From: Trifolium pratense
Lineage: Eukaryota; Streptophyta; Magnoliopsida; Fabales; Fabaceae
DNA: 64,000 nucleotides
Direction of reading: 5' to 3'
Assembly (NCBI RefSeq): GCF_020283565.1
Contig: NC_060060.1
Span: forward strand, 40,300,001-40,364,000
Shown here in pieces: positions 39,302 to 50,279 of this stretch. The translations under genes were made by a program, and so were the position numbers. The notes under the pieces were generated by a model that saw nothing but the letters and a program-made list of their open reading frames with translations, searched no databases and was not told where the DNA came from. Positions within the stretch are counted from its first letter, which is position 1; each line of letters opens with the position of its first letter.

Positions 39302-39837
39302 TACCAGTACTATTATATATTAGATTTAATTGCACTTTTAGTCCTATATTTTCACCATTTTGCAGAATTGGTCATCCTATTTTAAAATTTGACAGTTTCA
39401 GTTCTTCAATCAATGTTGCTATTTTCTTACAATATTATGGATGTTGCTATTTTCTCATCATCAGGTTATATACTATACTACGTCGTTTAATGGCAACATG
39501 AAGTGGTCACGGATCACATACTTGACACTTTAATGGCGTCCCCTCCTCATCCATAGGAGGAACTTGCATTTTTTCTGCCATTATACCTCAATTTGAAGAG
39601 GAGATGAAGAGAAGAAGGAAATAAATTGGAAAACGTAAAGTTTCATAAATCAACACTCCCACCTATTTTTGGAAGAGGTTCAACACATTGGATTGAAAAG
39701 AAAATCCAATGTAAAATTAGATTACATTCATCTCACCGAAGGAGCCATCTAATTGACTAATTATGTTATATCAAATCAATTTTTCACTTCCGCTCCCATT
39801 TTTCCTTCTTCACATTTCTTTTGGGTATTATTTGTAG
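39302..39837. other. Intergenic DNA with a left-end remnant of the 'TTAATTGCACTTTT' repeat family
   Basis: The stretch at 39322-39420 (gatttaattgcacttttagtcc) is the start of the same repeat style as at 35030. No matching right end was found. No gene. Confidence 0.45.
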
Positions 39838-40020
39838 AGTTTAATTGATATGCACCGACAATGTAAAATAGTTTTACACGATCGTCCAATAAACAACCAT
39901 CATTTTGCCATGTCATATTAAGGAAGTGGGGTGAAGTGGGGTGATGTGGCGAAAAACATGGTTGGTATTGGTTGACAGTGTAAAATTATTTTACACCGTC
40001 GGTGCATATCAATTAAATCC
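39838..40020. mobile_element. MITE with TIR around TAATTGATATGCACCGAC, about 183 bp
   Basis: Left gtttaattgatatgcaccgac and right (inverted) gtcggtgcatatcaattaaa. The inner words aatgtaaaatagttttacac and gtgtaaaattattttacac are mirrored. A decayed relative spans 48190-48362. Confidence 0.85.
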
Positions 40021-40122
40021 TTATTTGTATCAAAAGGTATAATTGTAAATCTGAAAAATTAAAGAAATTATATAGTGTCAAATTTATGCGATTTTCACAA
40101 ATATTGAAGCTTTAGTTCCAAT

Positions 40123-40953
40123 CTATGTTGCATGGGTACTCCATTTTAGACCGAGTACTGGTACCGGGTACGTACCGGGTACCGGTACGCGTATGGTACT
40201 CCCCCGGTACGCACCGACGCCGTATCTTTTTTTTTTTTTTTTTTTTGCAACGGGTACACACGTGGTACACCTGTGGTACTCGCGTGGTACACCAATCCAA
40301 AAAAACACGATTTTTTTTCTCCTTTTTCTTTTATTATTAGTTTTTTTTATAGGAAGATTTACGTTTTTTATTTGTTTATAATATAAAGTAGCAATTATTG
40401 CCTAAAAACAATAACAAAATAGCCGCCGGAATTATTCACTCATTCATTGAAAAAGAATAGACTAAATTCAAAGAGAGATGAAGATCTAGTTTTTATTCAT
40501 ACCAATTTTCGTCTTCTCTCAGGAAAGAGAAATATTAATACTTATAATGAAAGTGCAACAAAAACGTGGGATATTCGTAGAGATGAATGAGATTTATTTA
40601 ATATATAGTTGATATTCTTGAAATTGCTAGTCTTTCTCGCGGTGAACCTAACTAGAGGTCACTCTTTTTAGTGATGATGAAGAGGGAAATAATTGACTCT
40701 TTTTGAGCTAATTGATTTTTAATTTCATATTTTGATGTTTCGAACAATTTAAATTACATTTAAAGTGTGTTGTGATATTTTTTATGTTTAATTATTTGTA
40801 TTAACAATATAACTATATTATTTGATATATATAATTATATTTTTTAAAAAAATTATAGGGACGTACCCGTACCTTAGTTTTTCTAAAAATGACGTACCCC
40901 GTACCGATACCGGTATCGGATACCAGTACCGTACCCGCACCCGGGCAACATAG
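40123..40953. mobile_element. Non-autonomous hAT element with 8-bp TSD, 831 bp
   Basis: TSD GTTCCAAT at 40115-40122 and 40954-40961. TIRs CTATGTTGC / GCAACATAG. Both subterminal regions are packed with GTACC/GGTAC words (about 90 bp on the left, about 75 bp on the right), typical of hAT transposase-binding subterminal repeats. The middle is AT-rich with no transposase ORF. Confidence 0.88.
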
Positions 40954-41805
40954 GTTCCAATTTTTTAAAGCGGCGGTGGTTGTATAATGTGCATTTGTGT
41001 TTTTCTTTTCCCAAATTTTCTATTTATGATTTTTCGAATACTTTGTCTAGTGAGTTTTTTTATTGGTAACTAGCAGCACACCCGTACGGGAGTCGCGGCG
41101 TTGCCGCTCCTCATTTGGTAAGATGAAATTTATTGAAAAGTAGATTAAAAGATAAAAAATAGAAATGATATAATATTTGGTAAAAAAAAATAGAAAAGGA
41201 ACAACGGTAAAATCATCACCAAAAAATCTTAGGTCACCGTATTAATATATAAATTATGAAAAAAAATAGGTTACCTTATTAATATATTAGTAAAAATATA
41301 GGTCTTGTAAAAATCGCCAAAAAACTTATGTCCGTGTATTAATATATGAGTATAAATATAGTCCCGTAAAAATTATTAAAAAATAGACAATCGTATTAAT
41401 ATGTTATTGAAAATATAGGTCTCACATTAATAATATATGATTAAAAATATAAATCTCGTAGAAATCAGAAAAAAAATAGGTTCTCCCATTAATATATGAG
41501 TATAAATTTAGGTCCTGCATAAATTATTAAAGATCGGGAAACCACCTCAAGAAAATATTAAAATATTAAAATATTGAAATTAATTATTAAAATATCTTAC
41601 CAATGTATTGATGACACAAAATATTAAAATATTAAAATGAAAGTGACCACATAAAGAAAAATATTAAAATATTGAAATTAGTTATTAACTTTCGAATATG
41701 ACACAAAATATCCTTGAAAATAATGATGTGTCAAAAAATGAAAAATGGGCAAATTAGTGATTTCATATATATCTTCTTTTCATATATTGTAGATTATTTG
41801 GACAA
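40954..41805. other. Intergenic DNA with degenerate ~60-bp tandem repeats
   Basis: Phrases of the type ttaatatatgagtataaatataggtcccgtaaaaatt recur five or six times between 41210 and 41540 with much divergence. The GC-rich word acacccgtacgggagtcgcgg (about 41080) precedes them and looks like a transposon terminus, but no partner end was found. Confidence 0.5.
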
Positions 41806-41885
41806 AAAACACATGTTAAGAAAACAAAAATAGAAAGTATTAAATGTTGAAGCATTAAATTTTAACTTTTCAAGTATTAAATTAT

Positions 41886-44800
41886 GGTGAACACTCCGGT
41901 ACACATATTATGTGGATGTGTACCGGTACACCGTTAAGGTGTATACTTTTAATTGGTCCACATATAATGATAATTTAACATGTAATTTCAACACTTATTT
42001 AAATATAAGTTTTCTAAATTACTCTTTTAATTTATAAAATTTTCAAAATAACACCCACAGAGATTATTGTAATTTTAAAATCATAAAACATGTTTCAGTA
42101 ATTTTTTCAAAAGCTCTATTCTCTGTGAAACAATTTATTTCTCTCTCTTGTGTCTCTTTCTCTGTTCTTCAATTTTGGTCTCACTCCGGCGCGGCGCCTC
42201 TCTCCACGGAAGAACAACCGCCGAAATAATGCTTTTAGGGTTTTCTTGTCTCTCTGTTCTTTAATATTCTATTTTGAGGATTTTTCAACCTTTGGGGAAA
42301 TTGATCCTCTTCTCTGTTTTCTATATTTTGTTGTGTGAATGTGTGAGAGTGATACCATGATTATATATAGAAGGAGATTATTTTTGTAAAAGATCAATGA
42401 AAGATATTGTTGAGTTTTTAATAGAAAATTAAGAAAATTAAAGTTGAAGGATCTTGCTGAATTTTGTTCACTGTGCGGTGGAAGGGGTCAGGGATGTTGT
42501 TTCAGGGTTTAAGCTTTGTGATATGATGTATTCTCTCTGTCAATCCATGGTCGTGCGTGGGTTCAAACCCCTCATGGACCAATTCTTATTTTACTTTTTT
42601 TTTTTTTTGAATAATCTATCCTTTTTCTTTTCTTTTTTATTTGATTTAACTTGTTACTTATACCTCAAAAAAAAAAAAAAACTTGTTACTTAAGAATCCC
42701 TATGGACCAAATCATATTTTGCTTTGATTTTTTAGCTTATAAAAAAATATTTAAAATAACTCTTATAAAAAAAATTAAAATATTTTATACAAATAAATTA
42801 AATTTTATATTAATTTATAAGTTTTACCTAGCGAATTTTATATTTTCATAAATTGTTTTTTCATAAATAGTTATTCTCTACGTCAAAAAAATAAATAGTT
42901 ATTCTCAACTAATTTTACCGGCCGTGATTTGTCAAAAAAAAAATTCACCACCAATATCAACTAAGAAAATAATTTACCGAACGAAGTGACTAAGAAAATC
43001 AAATTTTCTCTCAAACAATTCAACACCACCTAATTGGAATGACACACACATGATTCAAACTTTTGGCAGTATAACAGCTCAATATCAACTAGTTTGATCA
43101 AATTATTTCAAAAAACCTAATTACTAAGAACAAACTATTAAGCATCTACCAATTCTATTGATAAGAACCAAGGAAATAAATTGACCAAACCGGAATAGAA
43201 AACTTAAGAATTTAAGGGCCCGTTTGGTGCGCAGGATAGGATAGTGACAGGATAGGATATACAACAAGATAGTGATAGGATAGGATATCAGCAGGATAAC
43301 AGTTATCCTCAATTATCCTATCCTGTGTTTGGTACACACAGGATAACAAACATGATAACTATTATATCATATTTTTAATACATACTTGTTCATACCAATA
43401 TGATAAGATCCATAACATATTTAAATGACAAAATCACCCTTGTAAAACAATTGTTATTTTTTAAAAATTATATTGTAATACTTTGAATTTTATAAATAAA
43501 AATATAAATAAGTAATCAAATAACTTTAAATTTTAAATACAAATCATGAGAAAATAAACAAATTAAGTTTTTTATATGAATCATGATCAAATAAATAACT
43601 CAATTATACATGTTAGATAAGCTAAATAAATATATGATATATCTCATATGTAAATAATAAAACTACCATTGCAAAAGAATTATATTTAAGTTGTTATTAA
43701 ATTTAAATTAATATTCCTATTTTGCAATTTTTTGAATAATTATTTTACTTTAAAATATTGTAATTTTAGGAGAATTTTGATTTTTTTAAATTATATAAAT
43801 TACAAAATTACCCTTGTGAGAAAAACACACACACATATATATATTTAAAAATTAATTATTTTATTATTAATTTACTATCAAATTATTTTATTAATTTTTA
43901 GTTTTTTATTTTAAAATATATTTTATAGAATAAATCAACGATTTTTTTCTTATCCTATGCTGCTGGTAACCCAGCTCAAATTTAGGATAAGGATTTTAAC
44001 TAGAGAAATAGGATAGGATAAGCTTCAGGATTAACTTATCATATCCTGCTGTGTCACCAAACACTGGATTGAGACAGGATATGATACAGTTATCCTATCC
44101 TGTCTCTTATCTTGTACACCAAACGGGCCCTAAATGTGGACAATCTTATAGTTCTACATTAACTAGTTATATTAACTATGACTCAAGAAACCTAGTTCAT
44201 ATGAAATGACTGTTAAGTCTCAAATAATTTTCTCAATTGTGACTAAGGGAATCAATTCATTTCAGTCAATTTGTTCAACTTGACATAATTAGAATAATAA
44301 ACACTTAAGAAGTTGAATTTCAACAATCTAACAATTCAATCTCATATATTGTTGGACTAATTATTACTCAAAAAACCTAGTTATTACGAAATGATTGTTA
44401 AGTTACATCAAACTAGACTAAAAGAGACTAAGGAGATCAAATATTGTCAATCTGACTATTCAATTTGACTTTAATTTGACCAAATTGGAATGAGAAACAC
44501 TTAAGAATTCAAATTTCGACAATCAAACCTCAACTAGCTAGATTTCGACAATCAAGTATGTCTAGAATAGAACAATATAAAAAAGTTCATTTACAAAACT
44601 TTTGTATTTTTCAAAATGAGATGAATTAAATATGAATTTTCTAAATCAAAATATATTAGGATAAAAGTAACAAATATTTTAACCAACAAATTAAATTTTA
44701 AGCTCCTTATGTTTGGACAAACTTTTAATAATGCTTTATACATATTTGCAAAATAATCATAAATATACATCAACTTAAATAACATAACTAAAATTGCATA

Positions 44801-45462
44801 CATAAAAATTTAGTAGGGATGAAAACATAACATTATTTTATGAAGATAAAAAATTAAATTTAGTAATTTTGCACAAAAAACTTATTTAACCCTAAAAAAT
44901 ATTGTGAATCATTAAAAATTAACAGTATTACAATAAAAATATATACACATATTGAAAATTACTATCAGTTTTTTTTTTTCAAAAAAAATAAATGTATTTT
45001 AAAAATTATATGTATTAATGGTTAAAAAATAAATCAACATTAAACTTTATAAACTAATAATATTAATAAAAAATTGAAGGATACATAAGGATACACATTT
45101 AATTTATGCATTGAAATATTCGAAGGATACATATTGATACACATTTTAATCAAATGATAAAAAATTGAAGGACACACATTTTAATAACTTATAAGTAAAA
45201 AAAAAAGAAACTTATGAATTAAAATATTTAATTCTCGTTAAAAAAAGTGAAAATATAGGTTAAAGATTTGATGCATTTTTTAATTTATTGTATACCATAA
45301 TTGATGATTATATAAGGATACATTTGCAAATATTAAAAAATAACATTTAAAATAGAAAACTTAATAAAGAAACAAAATCTGCATTAAATGCTCGCCATTT
45401 GTTAACCACCCCAGCAATGTATCGGTACACGTCCACATAATACGTGTACCGAAGAATTCACC
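41886..45462. mobile_element. Mutator-like element (MULE), non-autonomous, 9-bp TSD
   Basis: TSD TTAAATTAT at 41877-41885 and 45463-45471. TIRs of about 45 bp: left ggtgaacactccggtacaca, right (inverted) tgtgtaccgaagaattcacc as read on minus ggtgaattcttcggtacac; both continue tattatgtgga(t/c)gtgtacc. Length is 3577 bp including a nested 915-bp element; about 2.66 kb without it. No MURA transposase ORF. A 5'-UTR-like, GC-richer stretch at 42120-42240 may be a captured host fragment. Confidence 0.85.
43216..44130. mobile_element. PIF/Harbinger (Tourist-type) element, 915 bp, nested in the MULE
   Basis: TIRs GGGCCCGTTTGGTG / CACCAAACGGGCCC (right end reads gtacaccaaacgggccc), flanked by the 3-bp TSD TAA (43213-43215, 44131-44133). 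The inner words caggataggata/tatcctatcctg recur and are mirrored. Non-coding. Confidence 0.9.
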
Positions 45463-45546
45463 TTAAATTATTGTATCATTAAAAGTTAAATTTCTATATT
45501 AAGATACCTTAACATGTGCCCTATATGCACATGTTAACAACACCCT

Positions 45547-46034
45547 ATTCTTAAATATGTCTATGACAACACTTTGAAAAAATTACAGAGATCAAGAAAA
45601 CACATTGTAAATAGTTATTTTCATTTAATACTCTTAAAAATTTAAATTTATTCCCTATATACCCTTATTTAATTACTCTTAATTCAATTAATTTACTTAT
45701 TTTTAATATTCTCTTTCATAATCAATAAAAGAACATAAATGAAATCAAACATTTAGAACATTTGAAAATTAGTCAAAGTTTCTTATAAAAAGGACCAAAT
45801 TTTTTCCCCAAAGAGTTCCTTATAAAAAAGACCGGAGGGAGTATTAGTAATTATTTGGACAATGCATATTTGAAGATCAAACTAACAAATGAAAGATACA
45901 TTTGAAAATCAAAATAACTAATAATTTTTTTATGCAACAAAAAAATATATCAAAATAATTTTTTTGACGCGAATTAAAGATCAAAATAATTATTCTTATA
46001 GTAGCATACAAACATATTATAAATAAGAGTTTAA
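45547..46034. other. Intergenic DNA, no gene
   Basis: Includes a half Stowaway-like end (ccggagggagta, 45832-45843) without a partner. Otherwise AT-rich. Confidence 0.45.
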
Positions 46035-48186
46035 GGGGGGTGTATTGGATTGAGATTTTAAAAGACTTTTTTGGCAAAACAAAATCCTGAAGATTTTAAA
46101 GATTTCGTGAGATTTTATTGATTTTGTGGGATTGTAAATGACTTTTTTTAAATGACTTTTTACAATCAAGATTCTTAAACAGGATTTTGATGGATTTACA
46201 ATACAGACTTTTCAGATTTCAAACTACTTTATAGATTTTTATGATTTCGAATAACTAATTGAATTTTTTAAAATTTTGAAGAATTCATTGAATTTTAAGC
46301 AAAAGAAAATTACAAAAGTGAATAAAAAGGATGATAACTTTTTTTTTGGTGCATATAATTCTAACTTTTTATTTATTACATAAATAAATTCTAAAGTTTG
46401 AATAAAGCAAATAAAAACGAAATTTTTTATAGAAATATTCATTATTGCCTAAAAAAATAGTAACAAAGTGATTATAAATCCATGATTTTCTAAGTAGCAT
46501 TTCTCTACATATCTGAACTTATACTAGTCCTCCATAAATTTGCATCTTCTCGTTCCTGCTCTTGTGTTTGAACAATGGGTTCATAATTATTGTCTTCATG
46601 ATTTGGTAACACTGAAGATGAGGATGAAGACTCATCCGTAGGTTCGACTGGAAATTCATCTGAACGACATTCTTTACGAAGAAAATTATGAAGTGCTGCG
46701 CATGCCAACACAAGCTCCGCTTGTGCCTTAAATGGAAATGGAGGCGCAGACTTGAAAATTGTGAACCGCGATTTAAAAACACCAAATATTCTCTCAATCA
46801 CATTCCTTAAGGACGCATATCGAAGATTGAATAATTCATTTTCAGGGTCATTACCATGACCTGCAAAACCAGAGTTGTGACGCATAAGTGTTGACATCAT
46901 GTTATATTGGTTCTTAAACCACTTCATCCGACTCAAATAGTGACTATAAGTTTTAGGGAACCTAGTCTTAGCATTTAGTTCAGGAAGTATTAACCGTTCT
47001 ACAGTTTGTTTGCTAAGTGATCCATTAGCATCACGCATCCCCCTATTCATAGCATCCACCAAGAGATGTAACAACTCATTGGTTTCCTCCATTGTCCAAG
47101 TTACATCATCTTTGTCTTTACTTTTTCCTCTATTATTTTCTTGTGAGTCTCCCATTTGATCGCTAATATATATACATATAATAAACTAATTATTTGATAG
47201 CTGATTTTCTAATTATCGAAAGTGTAATAACAACTATACACCGATATAATATATAATTCAATAGAAAAATCAAACCTAATAAATAACATTGTAATTAAAG
47301 GACAAGTAATAATAGTGATTTTTTGAATCAAAATAATAACAATAATATATAAAATAAAAACAATGAACAGTAAAGATTGTGTTTTTTTTGAATCAAAATA
47401 ATAACAATAATATATATAAAATAAAAGAACCGTAACATAAAAAAGTGTAAAAACATAATACTTCATATAGTGTTTTTTTCCAATCCCTTAGTATAATAAT
47501 AAACACAATCAATCATCATATGAATTTTTTTTGGAAAAAGTATTATTTAAAATATGATTACATCCAAACGATACCAAAAAAACAACAGAAAAAATCAATC
47601 AAAATATCAATCAAAATATTAATCAAAGTTTTTTTTGTTATTTTAACATATGAACCTGTATGAAAAAATCAATCAAAGTTCTAGCATCATATGAAAAAAT
47701 CATCCTATCAAATTGATCAAATAAACACAATCAATCATCATATGAAAAAAATTCTAGCATGAACAAATTTCAGACAGATCTGTATGAAAAAATTGATCAA
47801 AGTTGTAAGAAAGAACCTGATGATGGTAGTCCTGACGGCTGGAGAAAAGTCTTGGAAAATTCTGAAAAGTCTCAAGGGTTTGAGTGGGATTGTTGGAAAA
47901 GTATTTTACGTGTATTTTGAACAAAAAAGTCTCTCAAAATCCATTCCATAAAAAAGTCATCAAAATCTATAGACTTTTGAATACCAATAGACATTTTAAA
48001 AAGTATGAAAAATCTCAATTGAATACCAACAGATTTTGTTGCCTTAAAAAAAAATCATGGTTGTCTTAATTGAATACCACAAGATTTATTTAACTTTTAT
48101 AAAAGTCTTGATTGAATACCACAAGACTTTTTAATCATAAAAAAGTCTTTTAAAATCCATTGAAATCTCAATTGAATACACCTCCC
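46035..48186 (-). mobile_element. PIF/Harbinger element with internally deleted coding region, 2152 bp
   Basis: TSD TAA at 46032-46034 and 48187-48189. TIRs GGGGGGTGTATTGGATTG / (inverted) GGGAGGTGTATTCAATTG, continuing AGATTTT.AAA. Subterminal regions are rich in the word gacttttt/aaaaagtc. One ORF (46505-47155, minus) combines pieces of the two normal Harbinger genes. The element is probably dependent on transposase from elsewhere. Confidence 0.92.
46505..47155 (-). CDS. Myb/SANT-like - Harbinger transposase C-terminal fusion ORF (216 aa)
   Basis: The ATG at 47155 starts an uninterrupted frame. Residues about 17-97 (VTWTMEETNELLHLLVDAM, TYSHYLSRMKWFKNQYNMM) are the Myb/SANT-like domain of the Harbinger DNA-binding protein (normally a separate ORF). 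From about residue 98 the sequence switches to the end of the DDE transposase (ENELFNLRYASLRN, VIERIFGVFKSRF, LVLACAALHNFLRKECRSDE). Both upstream catalytic Asp are missing; only the last acidic residue of the triad (Glu of VIERIFG) remains. It cannot catalyse transposition. An acidic Ser-rich tail follows. The fusion is in frame, either chance deletion or a selected product. Confidence 0.88.
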   Translation of the reverse strand: MGDSQENNRGKSKDKDDVTWTMEETNELLHLLVDAMNRGMRDANGSLSKQTVERLILPELNAKTRFPKTYSHYLSRMKWFKNQYNMMSTLMRHNSGFAGHGNDPENELFNLRYASLRNVIERIFGVFKSRFTIFKSAPPFPFKAQAELVLACAALHNFLRKECRSDEFPVEPTDESSSSSSVLPNHEDNNYEPIVQTQEQEREDANLWRTSISSDM

Positions 48187-49753
48187 TAATTGTTGTACAA
48201 TGTCGGTGTAAAGATTTTTTACACATACATCTAACGATACTTCGTCACATTATTTAATGAATGTGACACATTATGTGTTTTTAATTACCATACATGATGT
48301 GTCGGTATATTATTGAATGCATATATAAAATAATTTTACACTAATAATACATATAAATTAAATTTCTTTAAATAATTAATTTTATTATATTTTTATTTTC
48401 GACCCGTCATATAATAAGTTGTTAATCCCTGACAACCACAACCGTAAATCATGGGCACATCCAAATTCAAAGATCGACAACACAACCATTTGCTTCTCAC
48501 TGAACCTGATTGTTGAATTTTATTACATGATGATTATCCTAAACCTCATTTTTGTGGGTACATGTTAGTATGTTACTGGAGTATGTATCTACACTATATA
48601 ACTAGTGGTCTATTGCAGCAGAATTTCAACAACCCTGTTAGAAAAGATAATACCAGTACCGTAATATATATATATGTCGCTTCGACACTTTTACTTATAT
48701 TAACAAAGGTAATTAATGTTGTGTGGAAAAGAGAGATTATAAGTTGATTTATAAAATTGTCCTTTATTTATGATATGAAAAAAAATAAATTAAAGAATTG
48801 AAAGAAGAGAGAGTAATAAATAGTTAAGGGTATAATAGAAAAAATAATTTTAAATATTTCATTGATAATATAAAGCGACATATATTATGGTATAAATTTT
48901 TCTCTCAAAGGGACATATATCCGTACGGAGGGAGTAAAATACTAGTGGTCTAGTGCAACAGAATTTTATTGGATCACTATTCAAGACCTATCAATGAACA
49001 AACAAAGCATGCATATCTACTATTAGCTAACTAGACGCGTTCAAATTTAATTGGGTGGGGGGTTCCATATCTGCACACCACTTACGATATTAAAATGTTT
49101 CACACATGCGCTTTATTTTTACAATAGATATCTATGGAATAGTATGATATTTGTGTATATTCTGTTGGATAAATATGATATATAAATCCGCTCTACATAC
49201 GTATGGGTATCCATGAATGATAGTAATAATTTCGAAAAGAATTTTTTTTTTACTAATTACCTGAAATTTATTAAAAGAAGTAAAAAAAATATTAACATAT
49301 ATTCCACTTTCAATTTAACAACAAAAAGTCACCACATTCATTTTCCTTTTTTTTTATTTATTTATTGAAACTTAATATAATATTCATATATTTCTCTTTT
49401 AAAAAATAATATACATATAACAATAATACACATTCATTTGCACCATAAATTCTTAGTTTTTTGCACACATTTTTTCTTTATAATAAATTTAATATTTTAT
49501 CTACAAAACAAAAAAAAAAATTAATATGTTATGTAAAAATAAAAATTATTTTTTTCAAACATATAACAATAATTAGTTTTATTAAAAAAGATAAGATTAA
49601 TTGACAATGTGTATAATTGACAAATCATACCTTTAAAATATAAAAACGACAATTAAATAGAAACGATAAATCCGACGAAAAACGAAAATAAAAAAACGGA
49701 GGGAGTAATTAAAAAGAATAGTAATAGTAATTAACCGTCTTCCTTGCTATACA
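48187..49753. other. AT-rich intergenic DNA with decayed MITEs
   Basis: 48190-48362 is a degenerate relative of the MITE at 39838 (gtcggtgtaaagattttttacac...aaataattttacac). 48660-48935 ends in a Stowaway-like terminus (tacggagggagta) but the other end has decayed; another lone gagggagta end is at 49697. No gene. Confidence 0.5.
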
Positions 49754-49985
49754 TTGATGGCTTAAATGCAGTTTTGACCCCAAAAGTTTCATAATTGTGC
49801 GATTTTGGTCCTCCAGGTTTCAATTGTGCGATTTTAACCCTCTAAGTTTCACAATTGTGCGATTTTGACCCCCCGAGTTTCAACCGTGCGATTTTGACCC
49901 CCCAAGTTTACCCTTTTTGCATTTGCTAGCCCCCGTTGATTTTTTAACTAAAAATTGTTTATGTGGCATTTTAAAATTTAAAAAG
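49754..49985. mobile_element. Left-end fragment of the 'TTAAATGCAGTTTTG' element family
   Basis: ggcttaaatgcagttttgacc, then three short direct repeats of the phrase tttcaa(t/c)tgtgcgattttgacc (about 36-bp period, 49787-49900). It lies 295-525 bp upstream of the APC2 start codon. Confidence 0.65.
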
Positions 49986-50279
49986 TATAAGGAAATAAAA
50001 TACTTTTAAGGAAATACTAGTTAAAAGATCAGTGAATTCACATTATTTAATTTATTTAATTGAAAAAAAAGATCCACTAGATGTTTCTTTCTTCCCCATT
50101 TTGGGTCTTGAACCAAACCTTGAAAAAAACAGCAAGTTTCCCTTGTTTGTTTTCCCTCTTCTCCCATTTTATTTTGCACCAAAACCCCCAACATCGTAAG
50201 AATGGGGAAGAAAGAATTGTTGAATTGTTGAAGACTTCAATTTCAACTTCAACTTCACTAATTCACGATTATTGCAACA

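Larger units (their letters stand above)
41806..45546. mobile_element. MITE (same family as 4548-4731) split by a Mutator-like insertion
   Basis: Left half 41806-41885 (acacatgttaagaaaacaaaaatag) and right half 45472-45546 (taccttaacatgtgccc, acatgttaacaacaccct) together match the 4548 element. Everything between is the Mutator-like element plus its TSD. The left TIR is slightly truncated. Confidence 0.75.

Noticed and set aside
40112..40381. Four overlapping frames on both strands
   Set aside because: Translations of GGTACC arrays and a poly-T tract in the hAT element; no protein similarity.
41210..41540. Candidate satellite array
   Set aside because: The ~60-bp phrases recur but with heavy divergence and uneven spacing; reported only as degenerate repeats.
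42454..42693. tRNA-like stretch (gtgcgtgggttcaaacccc) inside the MULE
   Set aside because: B-box-like arm and a poly-T follow, but no A box at the proper distance could be defined, so neither tRNA nor SINE is claimed.
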